Origin: Betaproteobacteria bacterium
GTDB lineage: Bacteria; Pseudomonadota; Gammaproteobacteria; Burkholderiales; Eutrophovitaceae
Direction of reading: 5' to 3'
Assembly (NCBI GenBank): GCA_020346185.1
Contig: CP070775.1
Span: forward strand, 2,255,707 to 2,288,288
Length of the DNA stretch: 32,582 nt
Part shown: piece by piece, positions 1 to 6,637 of the stretch
How positions within the stretch are numbered: position 1 is the first letter of the stretch
Layout of the letters: each line of letters opens with the position of its first letter
Translations under genes and position numbers: made by a program
Notes under the pieces: model-generated
What the model was told of the DNA's origin: nothing
The model's input: the letters and a program-made list of their open reading frames with translations, nothing else
The model's database searches: none

Positions 1-343
1 AGCACATCTCTTGCCCAAATTTCTTGCCAGCTTTATCGACAAATCCACAAAAGTTCTTGCCGATCAGAGCAGCGTTTGCACCATGCGCAGTCATTTTTCC
101 ATCGGGGCCACTACAGAACACATAAAGATCGCGGTCCTTGAAGCCGTGCGTGCCATCGTTGAATGCAGTCAGCGCAACGCGTTTGTCCTGTTTGAGCGCA
201 GCAGCGGCGCGCACGAGCATTTCCTTCGCCTCGGTCGCTGTGCCTTCGTGGTGATTGGCCGACACCACGCTAGCTACTGTTAGCAAACCAAGAGTCAAAG
301 CACCGAGAATGACGCCGCAAAACGACCCAGAATATTTCTTCAT
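1..343 (-). CDS. Secreted Cache-type sensor domain protein (C-terminus beyond window)
   Basis: The reverse strand from 343 reads MKKYSGSFCGVILGALTLGL, a typical signal peptide ending near VVSANHHEG. An alpha-helical stretch follows (ATEAKEMLVRAAAALKQDKR), then residues of the form KDRDLYVFCSGPDGKMTAHG...LIGKNFCGFVDKAGKKFG. That pattern (DLYVF, D-G-x-M-x-A-H, LIGK, D-x-x-G-K-x-F-G) is the small single Cache domain found in secreted ligand-binding proteins and chemoreceptor ectodomains. Only about 114 residues are inside the window, so whether a membrane or signalling domain follows is unknown. The start is supported by a strong Shine-Dalgarno just upstream. The ligand is not predictable. Confidence 0.75.
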   Translation of the reverse strand, partial: MKKYSGSFCGVILGALTLGLLTVASVVSANHHEGTATEAKEMLVRAAAALKQDKRVALTAFNDGTHGFKDRDLYVFCSGPDGKMTAHGANAALIGKNFCGFVDKAGKKFGQEMC

Positions 344-879
344 GATCAATCTCCTCCGGGGCTACGCATCCAGAATAAACACGCTTGAGCAACCCTAATA
401 TGCATGTTACACGCGCGAGGTACGGTTGTCCGAATTAATTATGAAGTCGGCAAGGAGATTATCGGATTCGTTGATTGCTTTTGATCTAACGCGCCTCGGC
501 CGTTGTGCCGCTGGCATCTACTCATGTAATCGTTAAGCAGCTACTGCGCCGTAGTTGTACAGGACGTTTAGCGACCACAATGGATCCACTTTTCCCGGTC
601 GACTTTTGGATCAGACAATTCCCAAGCTCGGATAGCTCGCATCGCGATTAATTGATCGCCATGCGGACCGCCAAGTTTGTGTCCGCGTCATCTCAGACCG
701 CTTCGCCGCTCTCACAATCACATTGGCCATCGAGCCTTTTACACCGTCAACCAGTACTGGGCCGCAGACACCTCTGTGTATTTCCAAACCGTAATTGCGG
801 CAACAAACGACATGGCAGTTCTATCGTCTGCCCTTGGCAAACCGCGCGCCGGACGCTGTTTGCTCAAGCCACGCAGTTC
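344..879. other. Intergenic stretch without a convincing gene
   Basis: About 536 bases lie between the start of the Cache-type gene and the end of the glycosyltransferase gene. The first part must hold the promoter of the Cache gene; AT-richer sequence is visible near 380-470. Short open frames at 652-888 and 677-883 have no good ribosome binding site and no family pattern I recognise. I see no tRNA-like or clear terminator structure. Confidence 0.4.
351..357 (-). promoter_or_regulatory. Shine-Dalgarno of the Cache-type gene
   Basis: On the minus strand this reads GGAGGAG, seven bases before the ATG at 343. It fixes that start. Confidence 0.7.
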
Positions 880-2103
880 TTAACTTGAATGAATATCCTG
901 ACCGAGTGGCGAGAACTTGACCCGCTGCCCGCGACGCAATTGCTCCACCGGATAATGCGTGCCGCGCCAGTCGATACCGCCGTTGCGCAAACATTTCCAA
1001 GCCGAGCGCAACATGATCAGTGAAACAACAATTGTCCCAATCGGCAGGAACAGATAGGCAAGAATGTCACGCAGCGCTCTGCGAGGCATGGCCAACGCCG
1101 TAACGAATGTCGTCATGAATGCAGCGGCGCCAGCACCGAGCAAGGCCGCGTCTTTCGCATGGAATCCGACCAGCATACTGATTGGCGGAGCGAGGATCAG
1201 ACACCACAAAGACAGCACCATAAGCACCTGCCGCAGATAACTGTAGTTCGCACCCGGACCGAAACTGTTCTTTTCAAGCCCACGAATCATCGCTCGCAGG
1301 CTTTCGTACCACGGCACGCGGATCGCGCCATCGGCATTGAGCAAGCGTGTTCGCGCGCCCACTTTCTTGAGCATCAAACCAAGACCGATATCATCGCCCG
1401 GCTCCATGCGCAACCACTCGAAACCTGGGGTGCGTTTAAATGCGGCCGCTTCCACCAAGTTGAATGCTCCGACACCAATTGGCCACTTGCTCTTGTTCCG
1501 ATTGACTTCAGCGAGCCGTGCAGCGATGCATAGCAACAGATAGAAGGAGCGAATAGTGACGCCCAACCAGAAAGCCGAAGAGATGATGAGTTCGGGAAGG
1601 CATGTGACATGATTGACTTTGTGATGAATTGCATAGCCGACCGCACGGCGCAACGTGCCCGCCTGGCAATAGACATCGGCATCACTGAACAAATACCACT
1701 CGCCACGGGCGTACCTGACGCCCTGATGTAATGCGTGGACCTTGCCGAGCCATCCCGCCGGCAGGTGTGTGACGTTGACGGCCTTTACGCGCGCGTTCGA
1801 AGCGGCCAGACGGTCAATGATCTCACCGGTTGCGTCGGTTGAACGATCATTGACGAGCACAATTTCCAGACTCGGGTAATCCTGCTGCAACACCGAATCC
1901 AACGCCATTTCCAGGTGATCGGCTTCGTTACGGGCGCAAATGATTACGCTAAGCAACGGCCACTCGGTCTGTTCAGTCGGCAGACATACACCGACTTCAC
2001 GCAGAAGCGGCATGGTGCGCGTCGATACATACATGTAGATCAATACAATGGCCCAAAGGGCGCAAATCGAGATCGCTGTAATACTGATCCAGGTCGAGAA
2101 CAT
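880..2103 (-). CDS. Membrane-bound family 2 glycosyltransferase
   Basis: This 407-residue protein has an N-terminal membrane helix (about residues 3-26), a cytoplasmic GT-A catalytic domain, and three C-terminal membrane helices (about 295-312, 318-337, 345-366). Visible GT2 landmarks are LSVIICARNE (51-60), VNDRSTD (84-90), the metal-binding DAD (141-143), EPGDD (234-238, the likely catalytic-base region) and a C-terminal WRGTHY (379-384). The WxGxxY ending plus C-terminal helices is typical of the subgroup that includes HpnB- and carotenoid-type glycosyltransferases, which use a lipid or isoprenoid acceptor at the inner membrane. No hopanoid or carotenoid genes lie nearby, so the acceptor is unknown. 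The ribosome binding site is weak (GGACAC). It is probably its own unit, since 239 bases separate it from the next gene upstream. Confidence 0.85.
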   Translation of the reverse strand: MFSTWISITAISICALWAIVLIYMYVSTRTMPLLREVGVCLPTEQTEWPLLSVIICARNEADHLEMALDSVLQQDYPSLEIVLVNDRSTDATGEIIDRLAASNARVKAVNVTHLPAGWLGKVHALHQGVRYARGEWYLFSDADVYCQAGTLRRAVGYAIHHKVNHVTCLPELIISSAFWLGVTIRSFYLLLCIAARLAEVNRNKSKWPIGVGAFNLVEAAAFKRTPGFEWLRMEPGDDIGLGLMLKKVGARTRLLNADGAIRVPWYESLRAMIRGLEKNSFGPGANYSYLRQVLMVLSLWCLILAPPISMLVGFHAKDAALLGAGAAAFMTTFVTALAMPRRALRDILAYLFLPIGTIVVSLIMLRSAWKCLRNGGIDWRGTHYPVEQLRRGQRVKFSPLGQDIHSS

Positions 2104-2342
2104 CTGTGTCCAGTGTTAGTGAAAGGCTTTTGTACTTGTTTCGAGAAGCAGGAGCAACAGACGTTCCCTCTGCGAAAGCGCGCTCATGCCACGCAGCAGG
2201 ATTTTCTGGGCGGAACAGACGTGATCTGGGTGGAAGTCAAAGTGGGCAAGTCGCACGCCCTGCCCGTTTGCCGCCAGAAACAGCGCAGCGCGGTGCGCGG
2301 CACCGCGCACACAGTGCTTTGAGAATCAGTGCCGGTTGTGGA

Positions 2343-2744
2343 TCAGACTGCGGTCTGCGAAAGGCATGCAGCCAAAAAGTGTTGCCGCCACTCATCGCGT
2401 ACCGGCTGTAGATTCGCATTGCCTGCTTTCCAGATTAACATCGCGTCGTAGCCGAACAAGGTGGAGTCCTCGAGATAGCCACGCTCTTGTTCAATGTTGC
2501 CCGCTTCGATCAAAACGTAGAGTTTCTCACGGCCGACCCCTCCGGAATCCCTCAGCATATCAAGCAGGATGGTTCTGGAAATGAACTCAACCTCGCGAGG
2601 GGCGCCGCGGATATACTGCGTCGCCCCATACATCGCGTTACGCGCCCACAACGCGCAGCGGCCTATTTCGCCCACATCCGAGATTCTTTGGCCAAACGCA
2701 ACAGTTGAGAACAGAAGTGCAAACCCCATAACGATGACCTTCAT
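2343..2744 (-). CDS. Small secreted protein of unknown function (133 aa)
   Basis: The ATG at 2744 is chosen over an upstream in-frame ATG because it follows a G-rich ribosome binding site (AGGGGGG) and begins a clear signal peptide, MKVIVMGFALLFSTVAFG, with cleavage likely after Gly18. The mature part is helical and charged, with one cysteine near each end (GRCALWARNAMYG and LAACLSQ), which could form a periplasmic disulfide. I do not recognise a family. It lies 100 bases after another secreted protein of the same length on the same strand, so the two may be a unit. The coding call rests on length, signal peptide and ribosome binding site. Confidence 0.6.
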   Translation of the reverse strand: MKVIVMGFALLFSTVAFGQRISDVGEIGRCALWARNAMYGATQYIRGAPREVEFISRTILLDMLRDSGGVGREKLYVLIEAGNIEQERGYLEDSTLFGYDAMLIWKAGNANLQPVRDEWRQHFLAACLSQTAV

Positions 2745-2844
2745 GCTTGACGCCCCCCCTTTTGCTGGTAAGCATGCAACCCGTGCGGGAAGCTTCGGAT
2801 CGAACGGCGATTCGGAGAACAATCTGTCTTCTTGCGACCCGCGA

Positions 2845-3246
2845 TTAGTATCGCGCTGCATTCTCGTCGGCAGCCGACTTGAAGCTTGTCCAGCCTCTCT
2901 TCCAGCGCGCCTGGCCGCAGTTGTAGCTGCGGTTTTCATAGGCAACACGCTGGACCGCCGGCCGGAAGCCGGCTTCGCGGATCATCGAATGCAAGGCGGC
3001 ACTGTATATGCGGGACAGATGTGCCGATAGAAAACGAACCGCGAAGGCCTCAAACTCGTCCGCTTCTTCGCGCGTTGCCCAGCCGCAGGTATACGCGGTT
3101 TCGGCAAGCCAGTAAAGCTGGGTGATTTCCTGCACTGCCGTCGAGTATTGGTATCTCGTCTCGGCGGGGCCACCATGGGCAGTCGCAACGAAGCCAATTA
3201 GGACAATGCCAATGACGGTATTGCAAAGTGAACGCTGGTAATGCAT
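2845..3246 (-). CDS. Small secreted protein of unknown function (133 aa)
   Basis: The start at 3246 gives a signal peptide (MHYQRSLCNTVIGIVLIGF, cleavage probably after the AHG at residues 23-25) and has a G-rich ribosome binding site (GGGGGTGG). A longer in-frame start at 3378 would put 44 polar residues before the signal and is unlikely. The mature protein has a paired-cysteine look: TAYTCGWATREEADEFEAFA early and YENRSYNCGQARWKRGW late. It is probably periplasmic, helical and disulfide-bonded. No known family is recognised. The next gene on this strand encodes another 133-residue secreted protein with a similar early Cys-x-x-Trp-Ala pattern (CGWA here, CALWA there), so remote paralogy is possible but unproven. 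Confidence 0.6.
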   Translation of the reverse strand: MHYQRSLCNTVIGIVLIGFVATAHGGPAETRYQYSTAVQEITQLYWLAETAYTCGWATREEADEFEAFAVRFLSAHLSRIYSAALHSMIREAGFRPAVQRVAYENRSYNCGQARWKRGWTSFKSAADENAARY

Positions 3247-3577
3247 ATGCCACCCCCATTCAAACAAGTCGCAGGAGTTGTTACGACCGTCCGAGTCGAA
3301 AACTTGAGGCCGGCAGCGCGTCGGCAGGCTATCGAGCGTTCCGGATGCGATGTCGCATGCTTGCTTGCTCCTGCCCAACGTTGTTGATGTGTATGGTTAC
3401 CCGCTATGCATGACGAAACATCCGGATCGTTCACCAGCCTGATCAGCTACAAGCTTGCCAGAAGGGCACGATCTCGGCGCTTATGTCAGATGAATGCAAA
3501 TTCCGTGCGCATCGAAGGCCGTCAAAACATATTTATTTAACATAAAGTTATTTTTGGCGTTGAGAGACGAAGCAGAC
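3247..3577. other. Intergenic stretch, AT-rich near its right end
   Basis: About 331 bases separate the secreted-protein gene from the end of the WYL regulator gene. A markedly AT-rich segment lies at about 3528-3556. It could belong to the transcription end of the regulator gene or to a promoter for the small secreted proteins. I see no gene, and no hairpin good enough to call a terminator. Confidence 0.35.
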
Positions 3578-4552
3578 TCATGCGCGATACCGGTGCGCCG
3601 CCGCGACCAACTCTTGTGCAACCCGTTCGCGCAACGCCGGCGGCGCCAGTACTTCGACTTCGGAGCCGTGCTTGAGGATATCCATCATCAGCTCCGGGTC
3701 CTTGCTATAAGGCACTTCCAGAACATAACGACCCGCCCCGTCAAAAGTGCATCGCTGCTGCGGGTGCCATTCTTCTGCTGCCACCCAGCGCGCCCGCTGC
3801 GCCGAGAAACGCAACTTCGCCCACTTTACCTCCGCTCCGGAAAAAATACCGTAACCGATACCGAGCAAGCGGTCGAGGTCGCCTCCGGGCACCTCGATAG
3901 CAGGTTCATCGAGGACACGCGCCCCCTCCACTGCGTCGAGCGCGAAGCTGCGCACCGCTTCGGCTGAATGACACCAAGCGTCCAAATACCAGTTGTCGCG
4001 GTAATGAACCAGGCGCTGCGCAGAGACATCGCGATAGGTCAACTCGTCACGCGAACGGACAAAATAGTTGAGGCACAATCGCCGGCGCTTCATCAGTCCC
4101 AGTGCAATCTGTTCAAAGAATCTGATCTCTCGACTACGCGATCCCATGCGCAGCACACGAATGCGCTTGCGCACTTCGTCGGCGGAATGTCTGCTCGATT
4201 CAATCAGTGAGGACAATCTCGCCTTCAGCGGTTCAAGGCGCGGGCCAAGCAAACCAGGTTCGATTTCCTCGAGCAGGCTTTCCATCGACAACAGGGCGAG
4301 GATTTCGGATTCATTGAACCAGAGCCCGGGCAATTCATATTCCGGGCCGCCGACAACCGGCTCGACAAAACGGTAACCGCCGGCCTCACGGTCCCATTCG
4401 ATCGGTGCGTTGAGCCGGTCGCGCATGTACTCCAGATCGCGTTTGAAGGTGGCGCGCGATACGGCAAGGTCATCGAGGAAACGATCGATAGTGACAACCC
4501 GGTTATCACGCAACAGACGGTCGATGCGGTAGAAGCGTTCGGTGCGATCCAC
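3578..4552 (-). CDS. WYL-domain (YafY/PafC-type) transcriptional regulator
   Basis: This 324-residue protein starts with an HTH_11/DeoR-like winged helix (residues 1-60: MDRTERFYRIDRLLRDNRVV, then a recognition helix around VSRATFKRDLEYMRDRL) and carries a WYL domain from about 145. The family motif is visible as NWYLDAWC (187-194), followed by RSFALDAVEGARVLDEP. A WCX-type C-terminal region (about 245-315) completes the usual architecture and length. WYL regulators bind a small-molecule or nucleic-acid ligand and control nearby genes. This one sits downstream of the CoxG-like gene on the same strand and near the molybdenum hydroxylase operon, so local control of that catabolic cluster is a reasonable inference. 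No operator is visible. Confidence 0.9.
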   Translation of the reverse strand: MDRTERFYRIDRLLRDNRVVTIDRFLDDLAVSRATFKRDLEYMRDRLNAPIEWDREAGGYRFVEPVVGGPEYELPGLWFNESEILALLSMESLLEEIEPGLLGPRLEPLKARLSSLIESSRHSADEVRKRIRVLRMGSRSREIRFFEQIALGLMKRRRLCLNYFVRSRDELTYRDVSAQRLVHYRDNWYLDAWCHSAEAVRSFALDAVEGARVLDEPAIEVPGGDLDRLLGIGYGIFSGAEVKWAKLRFSAQRARWVAAEEWHPQQRCTFDGAGRYVLEVPYSKDPELMMDILKHGSEVEVLAPPALRERVAQELVAAAHRYRA

Positions 4553-4813
4553 TACTAATCAGGGTCTCGTAACACTATTGCGCAGCCTTGATCCAATTTT
4601 GCACCAGTTTCGAATTGCTGCGGCGCTCATGCGCTATCAGCGGCTCGGCTCGGCGATCACAGTCGTCGGGCGCCGCATTGCTTCGGCTGTCGCCCTCATG
4701 TGTCTGCACGTGCGCTCCGGTTCCAGCGAACTGATTTTTCGAGGCGGCCGTGATCCCGGCAGAGCGCCGCTCGCGACAATCCTCCACACTGCGTCGATCG
4801 CGTTTCCAAGTGC

Positions 4814-5413
4814 TCAGCCTGGTTTTTTGCCTAACAAACGCCGCACGGCGTCTTTGATCACACTCCACAACAACCCCAATGCGTTCAAAGAGGTCTCCGG
4901 GGCTGCGGCGCCCGGCATCCGGGTTTCCGTCTCGCGCTGCGCTGGTCCTTCGCTGATCGATTCCTGCACGCGTTTGGCAAAATTTCCGGCGAACTGCTTG
5001 AGAATCTGTTCCGCGACCGGAACGATCATGCGACCGCCAAAGGTTGCTGCCTTGCCAGTCATCGATACTTCGCTGCTGCCGATCAGGTTTGATTTGTCGG
5101 CATCCGCCGTTTCGATGCGCGCGGTCAGGTCCATGCTGGCCCCCGATGATCCGCTCCGGTCGGTGCCTTTGCCGACCATTCGAACCTTCATGCTGGCAGG
5201 ATCGACCTCGAGCACTTCAATGGTGCCATTGAAGGAAAGCGTAGCCGGACCAACGCGCGAAGTCACCATGCCCTTGTAATGCGTGCCGTCGACACGTTCG
5301 GTAATCTTTGCACCCGGCATGCAAGCGGCGACCGCTTCTATATCCTGAAGAAAACGCCAAGCAGCATCGGCTGGCACGGGCATCGGAAAGGTCTTTTCGA
5401 GATTGACTTTCAT
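4814..5413 (-). CDS. CoxG-like SRPBCC protein, stand-alone
   Basis: The 199-residue product begins MKVNLEKTFPMPVPADAAWR and continues with MPGAKI, YKGMVTSRVGPATLSFNG, GKGTDRSGSSGASMDL, and then a helix GGRMIVPVAEQILKQFAGNF. This is the SRPBCC fold of the CoxG family, associated with aerobic CO dehydrogenase-type molybdenum hydroxylases and thought to link the enzyme to membrane and quinone. After a Pro/Ala linker the chain ends in an amphipathic segment (LLWSVIKDAVRRLLGKKPG) that may associate with the membrane. The start at 5413 is preferred over one 20 codons upstream because it follows AAGGA and matches the family start. It diverges from cysK and the hydroxylase operon, whose large subunit carries a second copy of the same domain. 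Confidence 0.88.
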   Translation of the reverse strand: MKVNLEKTFPMPVPADAAWRFLQDIEAVAACMPGAKITERVDGTHYKGMVTSRVGPATLSFNGTIEVLEVDPASMKVRMVGKGTDRSGSSGASMDLTARIETADADKSNLIGSSEVSMTGKAATFGGRMIVPVAEQILKQFAGNFAKRVQESISEGPAQRETETRMPGAAAPETSLNALGLLWSVIKDAVRRLLGKKPG

Positions 5414-5644
5414 TTGGTCCTTGTGCGTGGCGTCCGTTTCACCGTACACGTGGTGATCGCGGCCTCCTGCCAAATCGCTCTCAGAAAACCAGGAACCTGA
5501 CCACCCCCATTATCAAATCACTATACCCGACATGGCAGATGATCGCAGGCCGTGCCATGATTGGTTGGACTCACAAGCGGCTGCTTCACGACTACTGATT
5601 GAGTCGCTGGCTGCCCACCAGGGTCGTCATTAGGTCAGTGATGC

Positions 5645-5664
5645 GATAATCTGCTTCTGATAAT
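5645..5664 (+). promoter_or_regulatory. Possible promoter region of cysK (two GATAAT boxes)
   Basis: Two identical GATAAT hexamers occur at 5645-5650 and 5659-5664, upstream of the cysK ribosome binding site. Either resembles a -10 element. No good -35 hexamer is seen at the expected spacing, so an activator may be needed. This is a weak call. Confidence 0.25.
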
Positions 5665-5670
5665 CTCACC

Positions 5671-5675
5671 GGAGG
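5671..5675 (+). promoter_or_regulatory. Shine-Dalgarno of cysK
   Basis: GGAGG seven bases before a GTG codon at 5683. It supports the GTG as the start, and the resulting N-terminus ([20 protein letters not shown]) matches the family. Confidence 0.7.
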
Positions 5676-5682
5676 CCCAATC

Positions 5683-6615
5683 GTGAGAATAGCCGATACT
5701 GTCACCGATCTGATTGGCAAGACACCACTGGTTCGTATTAACCGGCTTAGCCAAGGTTGCGTGGCAAAAGTGGTTGCCAAACTCGAGTTCTATAACCCAG
5801 CGCACAGTGTCAAGGACCGCATTGGCCTGTCAATGATCGAGGCTGCCGAGAAAGCGGGAAAAATCAAACCCGACACCATCATTCTGGAGCCAACCAGTGG
5901 CAACACCGGTATCGGTCTGGCCATGGTGTGCGCCGCACGCGGCTACAAGTGCACTATTGTAATGCCTGACACCATGAGCAAGGAACGGCGGGTATTACTG
6001 CGGGCCTATGGGGCCGAGCTAGTGCTCACTCCTGGCGCCGAGCGGATGGAAGGGGCAATCAGGAAAGCGCAGGAAATGGCTGCGGCGGATCCAAGATACT
6101 TCATTCCGCAGCAATTCGAGAACCCGGCGAATCCGGAAATCCACCGCAGAACCACTGCTGAAGAGATATGGAGCGATACTGACGGCAAGGTGGACATGCT
6201 TGTCGCAGGAATTGGCACGGGTGGCACCATGACCGGTGTCGGCGAAGTCCTGAAGCAGCATAATCCGTCGATCCAGTGTATCGCTGTCGAGCCGGATGCT
6301 TCAGCGGTGCTTTCCGGCGGCACCGCCGGACCTCACCCGATGCAGGGCATCGGCGCCGGATTCATCCCGGCTATCCTCAATACCAGCATCTATGACGAGA
6401 TTGTTCGCGTGAGCAACGAAGATGCAATGGTCACAGCGCGACGCATGGCGAAAGAAGAAGGTTTACTGGTTGGCATCTCGTCCGGCGCCGCGGTCTGGGC
6501 CGCATTGCAGGTGGCAAATCGTTCGGAGAACAAAGACAAAATGATCGTCGTCATCATCCCCTCATTCGGCGAGCGCTACCTGAGTACGCCGCTCTTCGCC
6601 GAACTCGCCAACTGA
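5683..6615 (+). CDS. cysK: Cysteine synthase A (O-acetylserine sulfhydrylase)
   Basis: The enzyme joins O-acetyl-L-serine and sulfide to give L-cysteine in the cytoplasm. All landmarks of a fold-type II PLP enzyme of the CysK group are present: the PLP lysine in [11 protein letters not shown] (Lys44), the substrate loop TSGNTG (71-76), the phosphate-binding GTGGT (178-182), QGIGAGFIP (221-229), SSGA (267-269) and the C-terminal [10 protein letters not shown]. At 310 residues the length is normal. The start is GTG. Its stop lies only 22 bases before the molybdenum hydroxylase gene, so the two could share a transcript. Cysteine is the sulfur source for molybdenum cofactor and iron-sulfur clusters, but a functional link is only a possibility. 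Confidence 0.93.
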   Translation: MRIADTVTDLIGKTPLVRINRLSQGCVAKVVAKLEFYNPAHSVKDRIGLSMIEAAEKAGKIKPDTIILEPTSGNTGIGLAMVCAARGYKCTIVMPDTMSKERRVLLRAYGAELVLTPGAERMEGAIRKAQEMAAADPRYFIPQQFENPANPEIHRRTTAEEIWSDTDGKVDMLVAGIGTGGTMTGVGEVLKQHNPSIQCIAVEPDASAVLSGGTAGPHPMQGIGAGFIPAILNTSIYDEIVRVSNEDAMVTARRMAKEEGLLVGISSGAAVWAALQVANRSENKDKMIVVIIPSFGERYLSTPLFAELAN

Positions 6616-6637
6616 GAACGGGCATGGCCATCTCGCA

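Noticed and set aside
677..883. Plus-strand open frame with a protein-like middle (TVNQYWAADTSVYFQTVIAA)
   Set aside because: TTG start without ribosome binding site, only 68 codons, no upstream in-frame extension recognised. It could be a gene remnant, but this cannot be shown here.
4542..5279. 245-codon plus-strand open frame
   Set aside because: It lies opposite the clear CoxG-like gene and across the 4553-4813 gap; its translation has no family character.
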